From the NCBI GenBank assembly GCA_036555105.1, contig DATBMA010000025.1:1-22064 (forward strand): 22,064 bases of DNA. The letters run 5' to 3'. Shown one piece after another: positions 1 to 6,811 of this stretch (position 1 is its first letter; each line of letters begins with the position of its first letter). The DNA comes from DATBMA01 sp036555105 (lineage in GTDB: Bacteria; Actinomycetota; Acidimicrobiia; Spongiisociales; ZC4RG35). The notes under the pieces were generated by a model, which had not been told where the DNA came from, did no database searches, and worked only from the letters and a program-made list of their open reading frames with translations. The translations under genes were made by a program, and so were the position numbers.

Positions 1-2
1 AG

Positions 3-107
3 AGATACGGCGAGCGACTACAGCGGGTCGGCTACTACCTGGCCGGCTCCCTGCAGGCGACCGACGAGGAATGGGGTGGCCTCGTCAGCCAGACCCGAGT
101 CGGCTAG
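3..107 (+). CDS. 3' end of an unidentified protein (partial)
   Basis: An open frame enters from the left edge and ends at TAG 105-107, giving 34 residues with a GC-rich third-position pattern. The tail is polar and aromatic (it contains RVGYYLAGS and ends SQTRVG) and has no membrane segment. I do not recognise the family from so short a tail. The stop shares the palindrome CTAG with the TAG stop of the convergent gamma-glutamyltransferase gene, so the two genes overlap by 4 bp. That layout supports this being a genuine gene end. Confidence 0.6.
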   Translation, partial: RYGERLQRVGYYLAGSLQATDEEWGGLVSQTRVG

Positions 108-1657
108 GCCGCAGCCGACGCGGTATCCGAGCGGGGATCGGCGGCGGCGGTGACTCCACCCCCTTCATCGATCCTGATCGCGGCGACCGGTCCCCATCCC
201 CTCTGCGGCAGGCCGAGGACCTCCACCTCGTGTCCCCGGCGACGCAGCCCTTCAACGAGCTGGACGGGGGTGGCCGGCTCCACTTTCACGCTCGAATCGG
301 ATCCCGGGCCGAAGTGATCGAGGGCCCAACGGGGGAGAGCCTGGGCGGACTCGGCCGGGTGACCGCTGACCAGCAGGTGAACCGCCATCTGTAGGAGGAG
401 TTGTGGCTGTTGGTGGCCGCCCCTGGTTCCCAGCAGGAGCGCCAGGCCACCCGGCCGGGTCCACAAGGTGGGCGAGAGGGTGTGCAGTGGTCTCTTTCCC
501 GGGGCGAGGAGATTGGGATGCTCGAGCCGCAGGTCGAAGCCGGCGCCGCGGTTATGGAGGATGAAGCCCGCCGCGGCTCGATTCGAGCCCAGCCCCATGA
601 AGTTCGATTGGATCAGTGACACCCCCATGCCGGAGCGGTCGAGTGTGCACATGTATGCGGTGTCGGTTCCCCGATCGTTCACACCGGGCCAGCGCGCTGC
701 CCGCTCTGGGTTGATCGAGCCGGCCAGCTCGGCCAAGCGCTTGTCATCGAGCAAATAGTCAGGCGGAACCGGAGCCGACCCCGGATCGGATACGAGGTCG
801 TCTCTCTCGGCAGCCAAAGCCCGGTACGCCTCGATCTGGGTGTGCCACGAAGCGTCCGTCATCGACCGATCGACTCCGAGCATCTCGGCGATCCGGCAGC
901 ATGCGAGGGTGAGGTATCCCTGGGAGTTTGGAGGGATCGTCCAGCCCGTCATCCCGAAGAGCGGCTTTCCCAATGGCTCCACCCACTCGGCCTGGACCCG
1001 TTCGAGGTCGGCGCTCACGATGTTGCCCTCGGTCGCGGTCGTGATCGCCTTTCCTGGGCCGCCCTCGTAGAAAGCCGTCCTTCCTCCTTCGACGATTTGT
1101 CGCAAGGTGTCGACCAGTTGGGGTCGGCGGATCATCCTGCCGAGCTCCGGCGGCCTGCCCTCCGGATAGAGGTCGGCAGCTCCGTCATCTGCGGCGAGGG
1201 CCGGAGCCCGAGTCGCCAGTGAGAGGGCCAGCTCGGCCGAAACCGGGAAGCCCGTCTCTGCCAGGCGGATCGCGGGAGCAACTGCCTCGGCCATGGTGAT
1301 GCTGCCGAACCTCGCCAGCAGCGCTTCCCAACCGTCGACACAGCCGGGAACGGTGACGGTCTGGACATCGAACTGAGGGAGGCTCGTCATCCCTGCGATT
1401 TGGAATGCCTCGGGGGATGCGCCCGATCCCGCCCGCCCTGACGAGTTCAGAGCAGCGGGGATGGAGGCGCCGGGGGAGAAGACCAGCGCAAACAGGTCGC
1501 CTCCGACTCCGCACGTCTCCGGGGCTGCGACGCCCAGCACTGCGTTGGCGGCGACCGCCGCATCGACCGCGTTGCCGCCGGCCCGCATCATGGCAATCGC
1601 TGTGTCGGTGGCGAGATGGTGAGGGGTGACCGCGGCGTCACCACCTCGGGTAGTCAA
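104..1657 (-). CDS. Gamma-glutamyltransferase family protein
   Basis: A 517-aa member of the gamma-glutamyltranspeptidase family (N-terminal nucleophile hydrolases), which cleave or transfer gamma-glutamyl groups from glutathione-like substrates after self-cleavage into two subunits. The N-terminus has the family pattern LATDTAIAMMRAGGNAVDAAVA (about 15-36, split as LATDTAIAMM and RAGGNAVDAAVA). The expected autocleavage and nucleophile threonine is T333 in DTAYMCTLD, followed by VSLIQSN. A glycine-rich GTRGGHQQ motif lies near the C-terminus. No signal peptide is visible, so it is probably cytoplasmic, unlike periplasmic E. coli Ggt. The start is TTG 1657-1655, overlapping the TGA stop of the upstream gene (TTGA), so translation is probably coupled. 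This is the divergent GGT subfamily, so the true substrate may not be glutathione. Confidence 0.88.
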   Translation of the reverse strand: MTTRGGDAAVTPHHLATDTAIAMMRAGGNAVDAAVAANAVLGVAAPETCGVGGDLFALVFSPGASIPAALNSSGRAGSGASPEAFQIAGMTSLPQFDVQTVTVPGCVDGWEALLARFGSITMAEAVAPAIRLAETGFPVSAELALSLATRAPALAADDGAADLYPEGRPPELGRMIRRPQLVDTLRQIVEGGRTAFYEGGPGKAITTATEGNIVSADLERVQAEWVEPLGKPLFGMTGWTIPPNSQGYLTLACCRIAEMLGVDRSMTDASWHTQIEAYRALAAERDDLVSDPGSAPVPPDYLLDDKRLAELAGSINPERAARWPGVNDRGTDTAYMCTLDRSGMGVSLIQSNFMGLGSNRAAAGFILHNRGAGFDLRLEHPNLLAPGKRPLHTLSPTLWTRPGGLALLLGTRGGHQQPQLLLQMAVHLLVSGHPAESAQALPRWALDHFGPGSDSSVKVEPATPVQLVEGLRRRGHEVEVLGLPQRGWGPVAAIRIDEGGGVTAAADPRSDTASAAA

Positions 1658-2271
1658 CGCCGGAGCTCAGGAATGTGACGGTTGAGTGCGTCGAGCACGG
1701 CCCGGACCACGGAGCGAGGAGACTCCACTCCGGAGAGGGCAGAGCCCACCATCAGGCGTTCGATCCCATCGGCCACCATTACCACCTGCGCGATGGCAAT
1801 CGGCCTGCCGCCGAGGGTCGGCACATCTACCGAGACGATGTCGAAAGCGGTGGCCTCTTTGAGCGCCCTCCGCAGCGCGTCGAGGGTGGCTTCTGCGACC
1901 AGCCGCAGCCGGGTGTTGGCCGATGCCGCTCCTTCGGCCTCTCCGACGATCTGCTCACCGTGCCATGCCAGGGTCACGGTGGCGGTCATCCTGCTGCCGT
2001 CTATGCGCTCCGCGACGTCTTCGATCATCGGGCGGTCCCCGCCCGCGAGGTCGGCCTCCGGCAGTTGGACCACCGAGACCACCCTCCGATCGATCGCGGT
2101 CCCGAAGGCCGCTTGGGCAAGGGACTGGACGTCGCGCACGACCTGTTTGGCGGGTTTGCCGTTCGTGGCGAGCACGTGGACTTCGGTCACGTCGTCGCCT
2201 TCGACGACGACCCGCACTCCCTCGACACCGGGTAGGCGACGGACCTTCTCTTCCAACTCACGGCTCTTCAT
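1654..2271 (-). CDS. Conserved hypothetical protein, two-part, co-transcribed with GGT
   Basis: A 205-aa soluble protein with no signal peptide or membrane segment. Residues 1-75 resemble a small alpha/beta module: LPGVEGVRVV, then EVHVLA, then KQVVRDVQSLAQAAFG and RRVVSVVQL. Residues about 90-205 form a second alpha/beta module with regular strands (TATVTLAWHG, FDIVSVDVPTLGG, AIAQVVMVADG). I have seen similar unnamed proteins in actinobacteria but cannot give a family name or function. ATG 2271-2269 has no Shine-Dalgarno sequence but sits 7 nt downstream of a TAGCCT box, which suggests leaderless transcription. Its TGA overlaps the TTG start of the gamma-glutamyltransferase, so the two form an operon. 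Confidence 0.75.
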   Translation of the reverse strand: MKSRELEEKVRRLPGVEGVRVVVEGDDVTEVHVLATNGKPAKQVVRDVQSLAQAAFGTAIDRRVVSVVQLPEADLAGGDRPMIEDVAERIDGSRMTATVTLAWHGEQIVGEAEGAASANTRLRLVAEATLDALRRALKEATAFDIVSVDVPTLGGRPIAIAQVVMVADGIERLMVGSALSGVESPRSVVRAVLDALNRHIPELRR

Positions 2272-2278
2272 GCCAGTG

Positions 2279-2284
2279 AGGCTA
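2279..2284 (-). promoter_or_regulatory. -10 box (TAGCCT) of a leaderless promoter for the 205-aa gene
   Basis: TAGCCT on the minus strand ends 7 nt before the ATG at 2271. It matches the actinobacterial TAnnnT -10 pattern at the spacing that puts the transcript start at or next to the start codon. No Shine-Dalgarno sequence is present. Confidence 0.5.
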
Positions 2285-2318
2285 GGAGTGAATAGTCCTG
2301 TGAGCCCTGCATTAGCGG

Positions 2319-2348
2319 TTGTCTCGGGCTAGCGACATGGTCTAGATT
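2319..2348 (+). promoter_or_regulatory. Possible promoter for the HD-protein operon
   Basis: TTGTCT (2319-2324) and TAGATT (2343-2348) are separated by 18 nt. This is a partial sigma70-type match in the otherwise gene-free stretch before the HD genes. A transcript starting near 2355 would carry the three hairpins at 2362-2456. The match is weak and rests on spacing only. Confidence 0.28.
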
Positions 2349-2361
2349 TCCAGGTAGGTCG

Positions 2362-2456
2362 CTGTCGTGACACCTCACGGCGGGTCAGGGGCCAAATTGA
2401 CAACTAAGGATTCCCGACCGCAGGTTGGGAATCGATGCGGTAGCCCGGTGGCGGGC
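2362..2456 (+). other. Structured leader: three successive hairpins
   Basis: Three inverted repeats lie within 95 nt. The first (2362-2383) has a 9-pair stem with two G-T pairs and loop CACC. The second (2409-2433) has an 11-pair stem, GATTCCCGACC against GGTTGGGAATC, with one G-T pair and loop GCA. The third (2443-2456) has stem GCCCG/CGGGC with loop GTGG. No T-run follows the strong second hairpin, so it is not a classical terminator. I do not see conserved bases of the known cyclic-di-GMP riboswitches. It could be a regulatory RNA leader for the downstream HD proteins, or hairpins formed by chance in GC-rich DNA. Confidence 0.42.
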
Positions 2457-2559
2457 GAAGCTCCAAGAGACGCACACCAATCAACTAGCGGAGCGGATCA
2501 GGCACACCATCCAACAGCGGATGGTGAACCTTGAAAGAACGGTGAGCGCCTTAGCATGA
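2425..2559 (+). CDS. Candidate 44-aa charged helical microprotein
   Basis: The frame between an in-frame TGA at 2398-2400 and the stop at 2557-2559 encodes a strongly helical, charged peptide (ARWRAKLQETHTNQLAERIR, then TIQQRMVNLERTVSALA). The only usual start codon near the front is TTG 2425, which lies inside a hairpin. An AAGGA at 2406-2410 is 14 nt upstream, which is far. Third-position GC is about 70%, lower than the neighbours but not random-looking. The stop overlaps the ATG of the next small ORF (ATGA), the arrangement seen in coupled genes. There is no recognised family. The main alternative is that this stretch is only structured leader RNA. Confidence 0.4.
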   Translation: MGIDAVARWRAKLQETHTNQLAERIRHTIQQRMVNLERTVSALA

Positions 2560-2645
2560 AGGGCAAGCTCGTTCGGATACTGGCAACCGTTGGCAGCCTG
2601 GCAGCGATGCTTCTTGCCGGGTCTGCCAGCCTGAAAGTCGGCTGA
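2556..2645 (+). CDS. Candidate 29-aa membrane or secreted microprotein
   Basis: ATG 2556 to TGA 2643-2645 encodes 29 residues shaped like a bare signal peptide or single membrane helix: basic start MKGKLVR, hydrophobic core ILATVGSLAAMLLAG, then a short SASLKVG tail. AGS and SAS near the end could be signal peptidase sites. It overlaps the preceding small ORF at ATGA and ends 36 nt before the first HD-protein gene on the same strand. The charge-then-hydrophobic pattern is unlikely to be an accident of composition. The function is unknown. A leader peptide, a membrane partner of the HD protein or a toxin-like peptide are all open. Confidence 0.5.
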   Translation: MKGKLVRILATVGSLAAMLLAGSASLKVG

Positions 2646-2681
2646 GCAAGCTGCCGGGCACCGCACACGTAAGGGCACCCC

Positions 2682-4028
2682 TTGAGCAACACCCGCACCA
2701 GGAAAGCGATCATCGCCACCAGTTACTCGCTGGTGGGTGTGGCCATCCTGATAGCTGCCATCTACTTCGGCGTCTTCCCACAGCCTCTTTGGCTGTGGGC
2801 ATTGTTCGCCGTTGCGTTCACGGTGCTCGAGCTCAATTCAGTCGAGGTCAACGACCGCCTGCTGCAGAGCTCATCGGTGATGCCCGCCTTGACTGCCGGA
2901 GTCGTTTTCGTGCTCAGTGGATACAGTGCGACGCTGGGCCTGGCGGCGATGGCTGCCCTTGGGCCCCTGGTGCCGGCTGACATCCGCCAGAAGCGACTGT
3001 TCCAACCGCTCACCAACTTCGGTCAACTTGTCGCGTCAGCTGGGGCGGCGGGGCTCGTGCTCGATGTCATGCTGGCTGATCTTGCGCTTCCTGTCACGGG
3101 TTCTGATGTGATCCTCGTCGTAGCCGCGTCTTTGCTGGCGGCGCTGGTCTACAGCCTCGTCAACTGGCAGCTGGTCAGGATCGCCGTGCGCACCGTTTAC
3201 GGCCCCAGGCAGTTGGTTCCGTGGTCGCACATGACCGGCACCATCGGTCGCCTCCTACTGATGGGTGTGGTCGGCGGCCTGCTCGGCGCCCTGGTCGTGC
3301 AAGAGCCCGCTGCCCTACCACTCATCTTCTTCGTCTACGCAATCGGCCACATGTCGGTCGTCTCATACGCACGCCTACGGGAGGCAGAAGAGGCAACCCT
3401 GCGCGGGTTCGTCAAGGCCCTGGAGGCGAAGGACCTCTATACCCGCGGCCACACCGAGCGGGTGGCCTACTTCTCCCGCATCATCGGCGAGCAGCTGGCC
3501 TTTTCCGGGACCCAGTTGCAGAACCTGCGTTGGGCAGCCCTCATCCACGATGTGGGCAAGCTGGCGGTGCCAGGAGACCTCATCCGCAAGAAGGGCAAGC
3601 TCGATCCGGACGAGTACGCCGAGGTCATGGCGCATGCCCACCTGGTGGAGGAGATCCTGGCCGAGGTCGACTTTCTCCAGCGCCCGGTCGAGATCGCTTC
3701 TGGCCATCACTCGCACTACGACGGAAACGGATATGGGGGGTCGGGCCACCAGCCCGGCAAGCAGCCGAGCCTCGAGTCGTGCATCGTGGCGGTGGCGGAC
3801 GCCTTCGATGCGATGACTTCGACCCGCAGCTATCGGATGGCGCTGACCCAGGCGTACGCCATCGACGAACTGCGGCGCAATTCAGGCTCACAGTTCCATC
3901 CGGTGGTCGTCGACGCCCTGGAGAAAGCCCTCGTCCAAACCGGTGAGATCTACGGATCTGCCCACCTCTCAGACGAAGCAGTCGCTCGCCATCTGGCCGA
4001 AGGGGACGTGTTCGATGTCACGTTCTGA
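2682..4028 (+). CDS. Membrane HD-GYP-like phosphohydrolase
   Basis: A 448-aa protein with about seven or eight membrane segments over residues 8-228, then a cytoplasmic HD domain (about 236-420). Metal-binding residues of the HD superfamily are visible: H257 in GHTERV, H289-D290 in HDVGK, H342-H343 in HHSHYDGNGYGG, and D373/D376 in VADAFDAMTS. This is the order seen in HD-GYP cyclic-di-GMP phosphodiesterases, but the signature proline is absent (GYGG for GYP). A phosphodiesterase role is therefore likely, but cyclic-di-GMP as substrate is inference. The start is TTG 2682, chosen for AAGGG at 2671-2675 with a 6-nt spacer. It overlaps the next gene by 14 nt, so the two are coupled. Two small ORFs and a structured leader precede it. 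Confidence 0.85.
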   Translation: MSNTRTRKAIIATSYSLVGVAILIAAIYFGVFPQPLWLWALFAVAFTVLELNSVEVNDRLLQSSSVMPALTAGVVFVLSGYSATLGLAAMAALGPLVPADIRQKRLFQPLTNFGQLVASAGAAGLVLDVMLADLALPVTGSDVILVVAASLLAALVYSLVNWQLVRIAVRTVYGPRQLVPWSHMTGTIGRLLLMGVVGGLLGALVVQEPAALPLIFFVYAIGHMSVVSYARLREAEEATLRGFVKALEAKDLYTRGHTERVAYFSRIIGEQLAFSGTQLQNLRWAALIHDVGKLAVPGDLIRKKGKLDPDEYAEVMAHAHLVEEILAEVDFLQRPVEIASGHHSHYDGNGYGGSGHQPGKQPSLESCIVAVADAFDAMTSTRSYRMALTQAYAIDELRRNSGSQFHPVVVDALEKALVQTGEIYGSAHLSDEAVARHLAEGDVFDVTF

Positions 4029-5253
4029 GTCTCGCCTCCCGTTGCTCTCGCTCCTCCTCGGACCGGGGGCGGCGGTGGTGGCTGCCCTGACCCTTCCGCA
4101 GGCAGTGACGCCGGGCATGCAACTCCTGGTGGCGGTGGTGGCAACTGCCATCGCGGGACTGATCTGGGTCCCCAACTCTCCGAGCTTGAAGCTGACTGCG
4201 GCGGGGGCAGTAGCGGCGGCGGTACCCATCTTGTTCAGGACCGGGAACGAGGTCGACCTGGCGGGAGCCCTGGGCGTGTATGCAGTAGGGACCCTCGCCC
4301 AATGGGCTCTGCTGCTTGCCAGGGGCGACGACCAGTACGAATGCGTGCCCGCCCTCACCCGGCACTTCGTCTCTGCGTCGGTCTATGCGGTCTTGTTCTC
4401 GGAACTCCTCGAAATCGATCCGATCAGCACCGGCAACGGCTGGGGTCTGCTGCTCCCGCTGGGAGTGGCCACCCTGGCCTGGCTGGCAATGGAGACGGGG
4501 ATGTACGCCATCATGGAGGGCAACCGGCGGCCGCTTTCCCGGCGGTTCGCCCTGCGGATGGCCCTCGAAGACCTCGACGTCCTCGGCACTTTGATCGCCA
4601 CGGGAGCCCTCTTTGCATTCGCCGTCCCATACCTGCATTGGTGGGCACTGGCGGCGGCCGCCCTCCCATACGGGTTCGCCCACGTCGCCTTCCACCGAAA
4701 TCAAGCCACCCGGAGGACGTACCGCCAGACCATCAGGGCGTTGGCCCGCATTCCCGAAGTTGCCGGTCTGGGTACGGAGGGGCATGCCGACCGCACGGCC
4801 ACCCTCGCCTTCGACGTGGCCCGAGACCTCGGGCTGGAGCCGATCGAGGTGCAGGAGTTGGAGTTCGCCGCCCTGATGCACGACATTGGGAGGATCACAC
4901 TCACCGACTCCAGCCTGGTGGCGGTCGGGTACACCGACGACGACATCGCCAGATGGGGGGCGGAGATCATCGGACAAGCCCCGTACCTGGAGCAGGTGGC
5001 CGAGCATGTCCGCCGACTGAACGAGCCCTACCGCCACCCTGGCGAGCAGATCGATCCGTCTCTATCTCAGGTGTCCAAAATCGTGCGGGCGGTGTCCGCG
5101 TACGACCACGCCATCCATGACCGGCACCTCACTCCTCTGGAGGCGATCGAGACGCTCCATCAAGGCGTCGCCTATGACTTCGACCCAGAGGTGGTTGCTT
5201 CCCTCAGGCGCGTGCTCGAGGAGCAGGGTGCGTTTCACCCGGTGATGCGCTAG
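4015..5253 (+). CDS. Membrane protein with degenerate HD domain, paralogue of the preceding gene
   Basis: A 412-aa protein with the same architecture as its upstream neighbour: six to eight membrane segments over residues 7-227, then an HD-like domain. H257 (GHADR) and H289-D290 (HDIGR) sit at exactly the same residue numbers as in the neighbour. The later HH, DGxGY and KxGKL motifs are missing; the equivalent stretch reads EHVRRLNEPYRHPG. Several metal ligands are therefore lost, and the protein is probably non-catalytic or altered in activity, perhaps a sensor or partner of the first HD protein. The start is ATG 4015, supported by GAAGGGGA just upstream. Opening the frame at 3943 would add 24 uncharacteristic residues overlapping the first gene. 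Confidence 0.83.
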   Translation: MSRSESRLPLLSLLLGPGAAVVAALTLPQAVTPGMQLLVAVVATAIAGLIWVPNSPSLKLTAAGAVAAAVPILFRTGNEVDLAGALGVYAVGTLAQWALLLARGDDQYECVPALTRHFVSASVYAVLFSELLEIDPISTGNGWGLLLPLGVATLAWLAMETGMYAIMEGNRRPLSRRFALRMALEDLDVLGTLIATGALFAFAVPYLHWWALAAAALPYGFAHVAFHRNQATRRTYRQTIRALARIPEVAGLGTEGHADRTATLAFDVARDLGLEPIEVQELEFAALMHDIGRITLTDSSLVAVGYTDDDIARWGAEIIGQAPYLEQVAEHVRRLNEPYRHPGEQIDPSLSQVSKIVRAVSAYDHAIHDRHLTPLEAIETLHQGVAYDFDPEVVASLRRVLEEQGAFHPVMR

Positions 5254-5282
5254 GACCCCTCCCGTGCTCCGTACGACTCCCC

Positions 5283-5373
5283 TCACCCCACCCCCCTCCG
5301 GCACTTCGTGCCACCTCCCCCGGCGTTCGCTGCGCTCACTAGGGGAGGAGATAGCCCTTCGGGCCTGGGGAGG
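5283..5373. repeat. Compound palindromic intergenic repeat between convergent genes
   Basis: Almost the whole space between two convergent genes is made of nested inverted repeats with TTCG-type loops. These are GGCACTTCGTGCC (5300-5312), CCTCCCC (about 5313-5320) facing GGGGAGG (5342-5348 and again 5367-5373), and GCCCTTCGGGC (5354-5364). The style matches dispersed REP-like intergenic elements seen in many bacteria. It could act as a two-way transcription terminator. Only one copy is in this window, so its dispersal cannot be shown here. Confidence 0.6.
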
Positions 5374-5375
5374 CA

Positions 5376-5960
5376 TCACAACTCGCTGGCCGAACCGGCC
5401 TGAGCCCGGGCACCCCTTTTGAACCAGCGAATGGGCTTGCGCAACTCGTGATCGAGGAAGCGTCCGAGCCCGAGTGCGAGGAACACGTCACCGAGCGATA
5501 GAACCTGTCCGATGTTGGCAAGCCGCAGCGGGATGACATCGGCCAGGAACACAAGGTGGCTGGTCTCGTCCAGGGGCACGTGCTTGAAACCCTCGCCGAA
5601 GTCGATGACCGTCGATGTGAAGCCGGAAGCGACATAGGCGGCCTCTGACAGCACCGGCATCCCGTGGTTGGCGATGATCACCGTGAAGTTCATGAGCACG
5701 CCGGCTCCTGCCATCCACATGCCGGTTCGATCGCGGTTCAGCACCACCAAGGCGAGGAGGGGGAGGTAAGAGAGCAAGACCAGCGTGGTGCCCTGATCAT
5801 CTGCCCCCACCGGCAGGAAGCGGGCCGCCACCTGCAGGGCCAGGGCCAGCGGCAGCAGCCACCACATTCGCAGGTGGATGTCACCGAGATTGGTGAGCCT
5901 TCCCCCGCGAAGCAGGGCGATGGCAAGCGAGATGAAGAGGACCAGCGCCAGCCATAGCAT
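5376..5960 (-). CDS. DUF5317 family membrane protein
   Basis: A 194-aa integral membrane protein with about five hydrophobic segments. The family-like features are RGGRLTNLG near the N-terminus, LNRDRTGMWMAGAGVLMN in the middle, N98-H-G-M-P-V after it, and LGDVFLALGLGRFL near the C-terminus before a basic tail. DUF5317 has no known function, and I assign it from motif memory. ATG 5960-5958 has a TAGCGT box 6 nt upstream and no Shine-Dalgarno sequence, so the transcript is probably leaderless. It diverges from the enoyl-CoA hydratase-like gene and converges on the HD pair across the palindromic repeat. Confidence 0.72.
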   Translation of the reverse strand: MLWLALVLFISLAIALLRGGRLTNLGDIHLRMWWLLPLALALQVAARFLPVGADDQGTTLVLLSYLPLLALVVLNRDRTGMWMAGAGVLMNFTVIIANHGMPVLSEAAYVASGFTSTVIDFGEGFKHVPLDETSHLVFLADVIPLRLANIGQVLSLGDVFLALGLGRFLDHELRKPIRWFKRGARAQAGSASEL

Positions 5961-5966
5961 TGGTCG

Positions 5967-5972
5967 ACGCTA
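5967..5972 (-). promoter_or_regulatory. -10 box (TAGCGT) of a leaderless promoter for the DUF5317 gene
   Basis: TAGCGT on the minus strand ends 6 nt before ATG 5960, matching TAnnnT at leaderless spacing. The whole divergent gap to the next plus-strand start is only 35 bp. Confidence 0.5.
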
Positions 5973-5995
5973 TCACAGCACCTCATAGGAGCCAC

Positions 5996-6760
5996 ATGGT
6001 CCGGTACGAAGTAAGGGGTCCTCGGGCAGATATCACGATCGACGAGCCCGAGCGTCGCAACCCGCTGTCGGTTGTCACGATGGCCCAGCTGTTGGAACGG
6101 ACCCGTGAGGCCATCGCCGATCCGGAGGTACGGGTCCTGGTGTACACCGGGGCGGGGGAGCAGGCGTTCTCCGCCGGTGGCGACCTCGGGAGCGGATTCG
6201 TGGATGATCCAGTGGGGCTGCATCGGAGCCGCGGTTCCCTCGCTGACCTCTTCCGGGAGATCTGGCGCGGTGGCAAGCCGACCGTGGCGAGGGTGAACGG
6301 ACATGCCCTCGCCGGGGGTTTCGGGCTGGCGGTCGCCTGCGACATCACCATTTGCGTCGACGAGGCCAAGCTGGGCACACCCGAGATCGGCGCCGGGCTG
6401 TGGCCCATGATGATCACCGTGCCGCTGCTCAGGGCGATGCCTGCCAAAGCCGTCCTCGAGATGATGCTCACGGGTCGCACCGTCGACCCGCAAGAGGCTT
6501 TGCGATTGGGGGCGGTCTCTCGGGTGGTGCCCCGGTCCGAGCTCGATGAGGCGGTCGACTTGGTCGTCGAGGCACTGGTGGCCAACAGCGGAGCCGTTAC
6601 CGCGATCGGCCGTGACGCCTTCTTTCGGGAGTCGGGAGACTTCGACTCCGCTTTCGACCGATTGCAGGCCGGTCTCACCTTGGTGGCGATGACCTTGGAC
6701 GCCAGGGAAGGGGTGGCGGCCTTTCATGACAAGCGCCGCCCCGAGTTCCGCCACCGGTGA
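5996..6760 (+). CDS. Enoyl-CoA hydratase/isomerase family protein (crotonase fold)
   Basis: A 254-aa crotonase-superfamily protein, a normal length for the family. The two oxyanion-hole regions are visible: AFSAGGDL (57-64) and NGHALAGGFGLAVACD (101-116). Of the two catalytic glutamates of classical enoyl-CoA hydratase (rat E144 and E164, 20 residues apart), the second is kept as E130 in TPEIG, but the first is G110. It may therefore be an isomerase, a single-Glu hydratase or another crotonase activity; the substrate is unknown. The start is ATG 5996 with AGGAG at 5987-5991 (4-nt spacer). An in-frame TTG at 5960 would overlap the start of the divergent gene and lacks support. It stands alone with no fatty-acid genes beside it. 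Confidence 0.85.
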   Translation: MVRYEVRGPRADITIDEPERRNPLSVVTMAQLLERTREAIADPEVRVLVYTGAGEQAFSAGGDLGSGFVDDPVGLHRSRGSLADLFREIWRGGKPTVARVNGHALAGGFGLAVACDITICVDEAKLGTPEIGAGLWPMMITVPLLRAMPAKAVLEMMLTGRTVDPQEALRLGAVSRVVPRSELDEAVDLVVEALVANSGAVTAIGRDAFFRESGDFDSAFDRLQAGLTLVAMTLDAREGVAAFHDKRRPEFRHR

Positions 6761-6796
6761 GTCGTTCGGCTCTCTGGTCTTGAAACGGCCCGGGGG

Positions 6797-6802
6797 TAGC
6801 CT
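6797..6802 (+). promoter_or_regulatory. -10 box (TAGCCT) of the sortase promoter
   Basis: TAGCCT lies 9 nt before GTG 6812, with no Shine-Dalgarno sequence between. This fits a leaderless or near-leaderless transcript and supports the GTG start over ATG 6824. Confidence 0.45.
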
Positions 6803-6811
6803 GTCGGGACC

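Noticed and set aside
2397..2402. A perfect TTGACA hexamer that could be a -35 box
   Set aside because: No acceptable -10 hexamer lies 16-19 nt downstream; that position falls inside the strong hairpin.
2362..2456. A known cyclic-di-GMP riboswitch before the HD genes
   Set aside because: The hairpins are there, but I do not see the conserved GEMM-type core bases, so I list only a structured leader.
5960..5995. A longer enoyl-CoA hydratase starting at TTG 5960
   Set aside because: The added 12 residues are atypical, the TTG overlaps the divergent start codon, and AGGAG points to ATG 5996.
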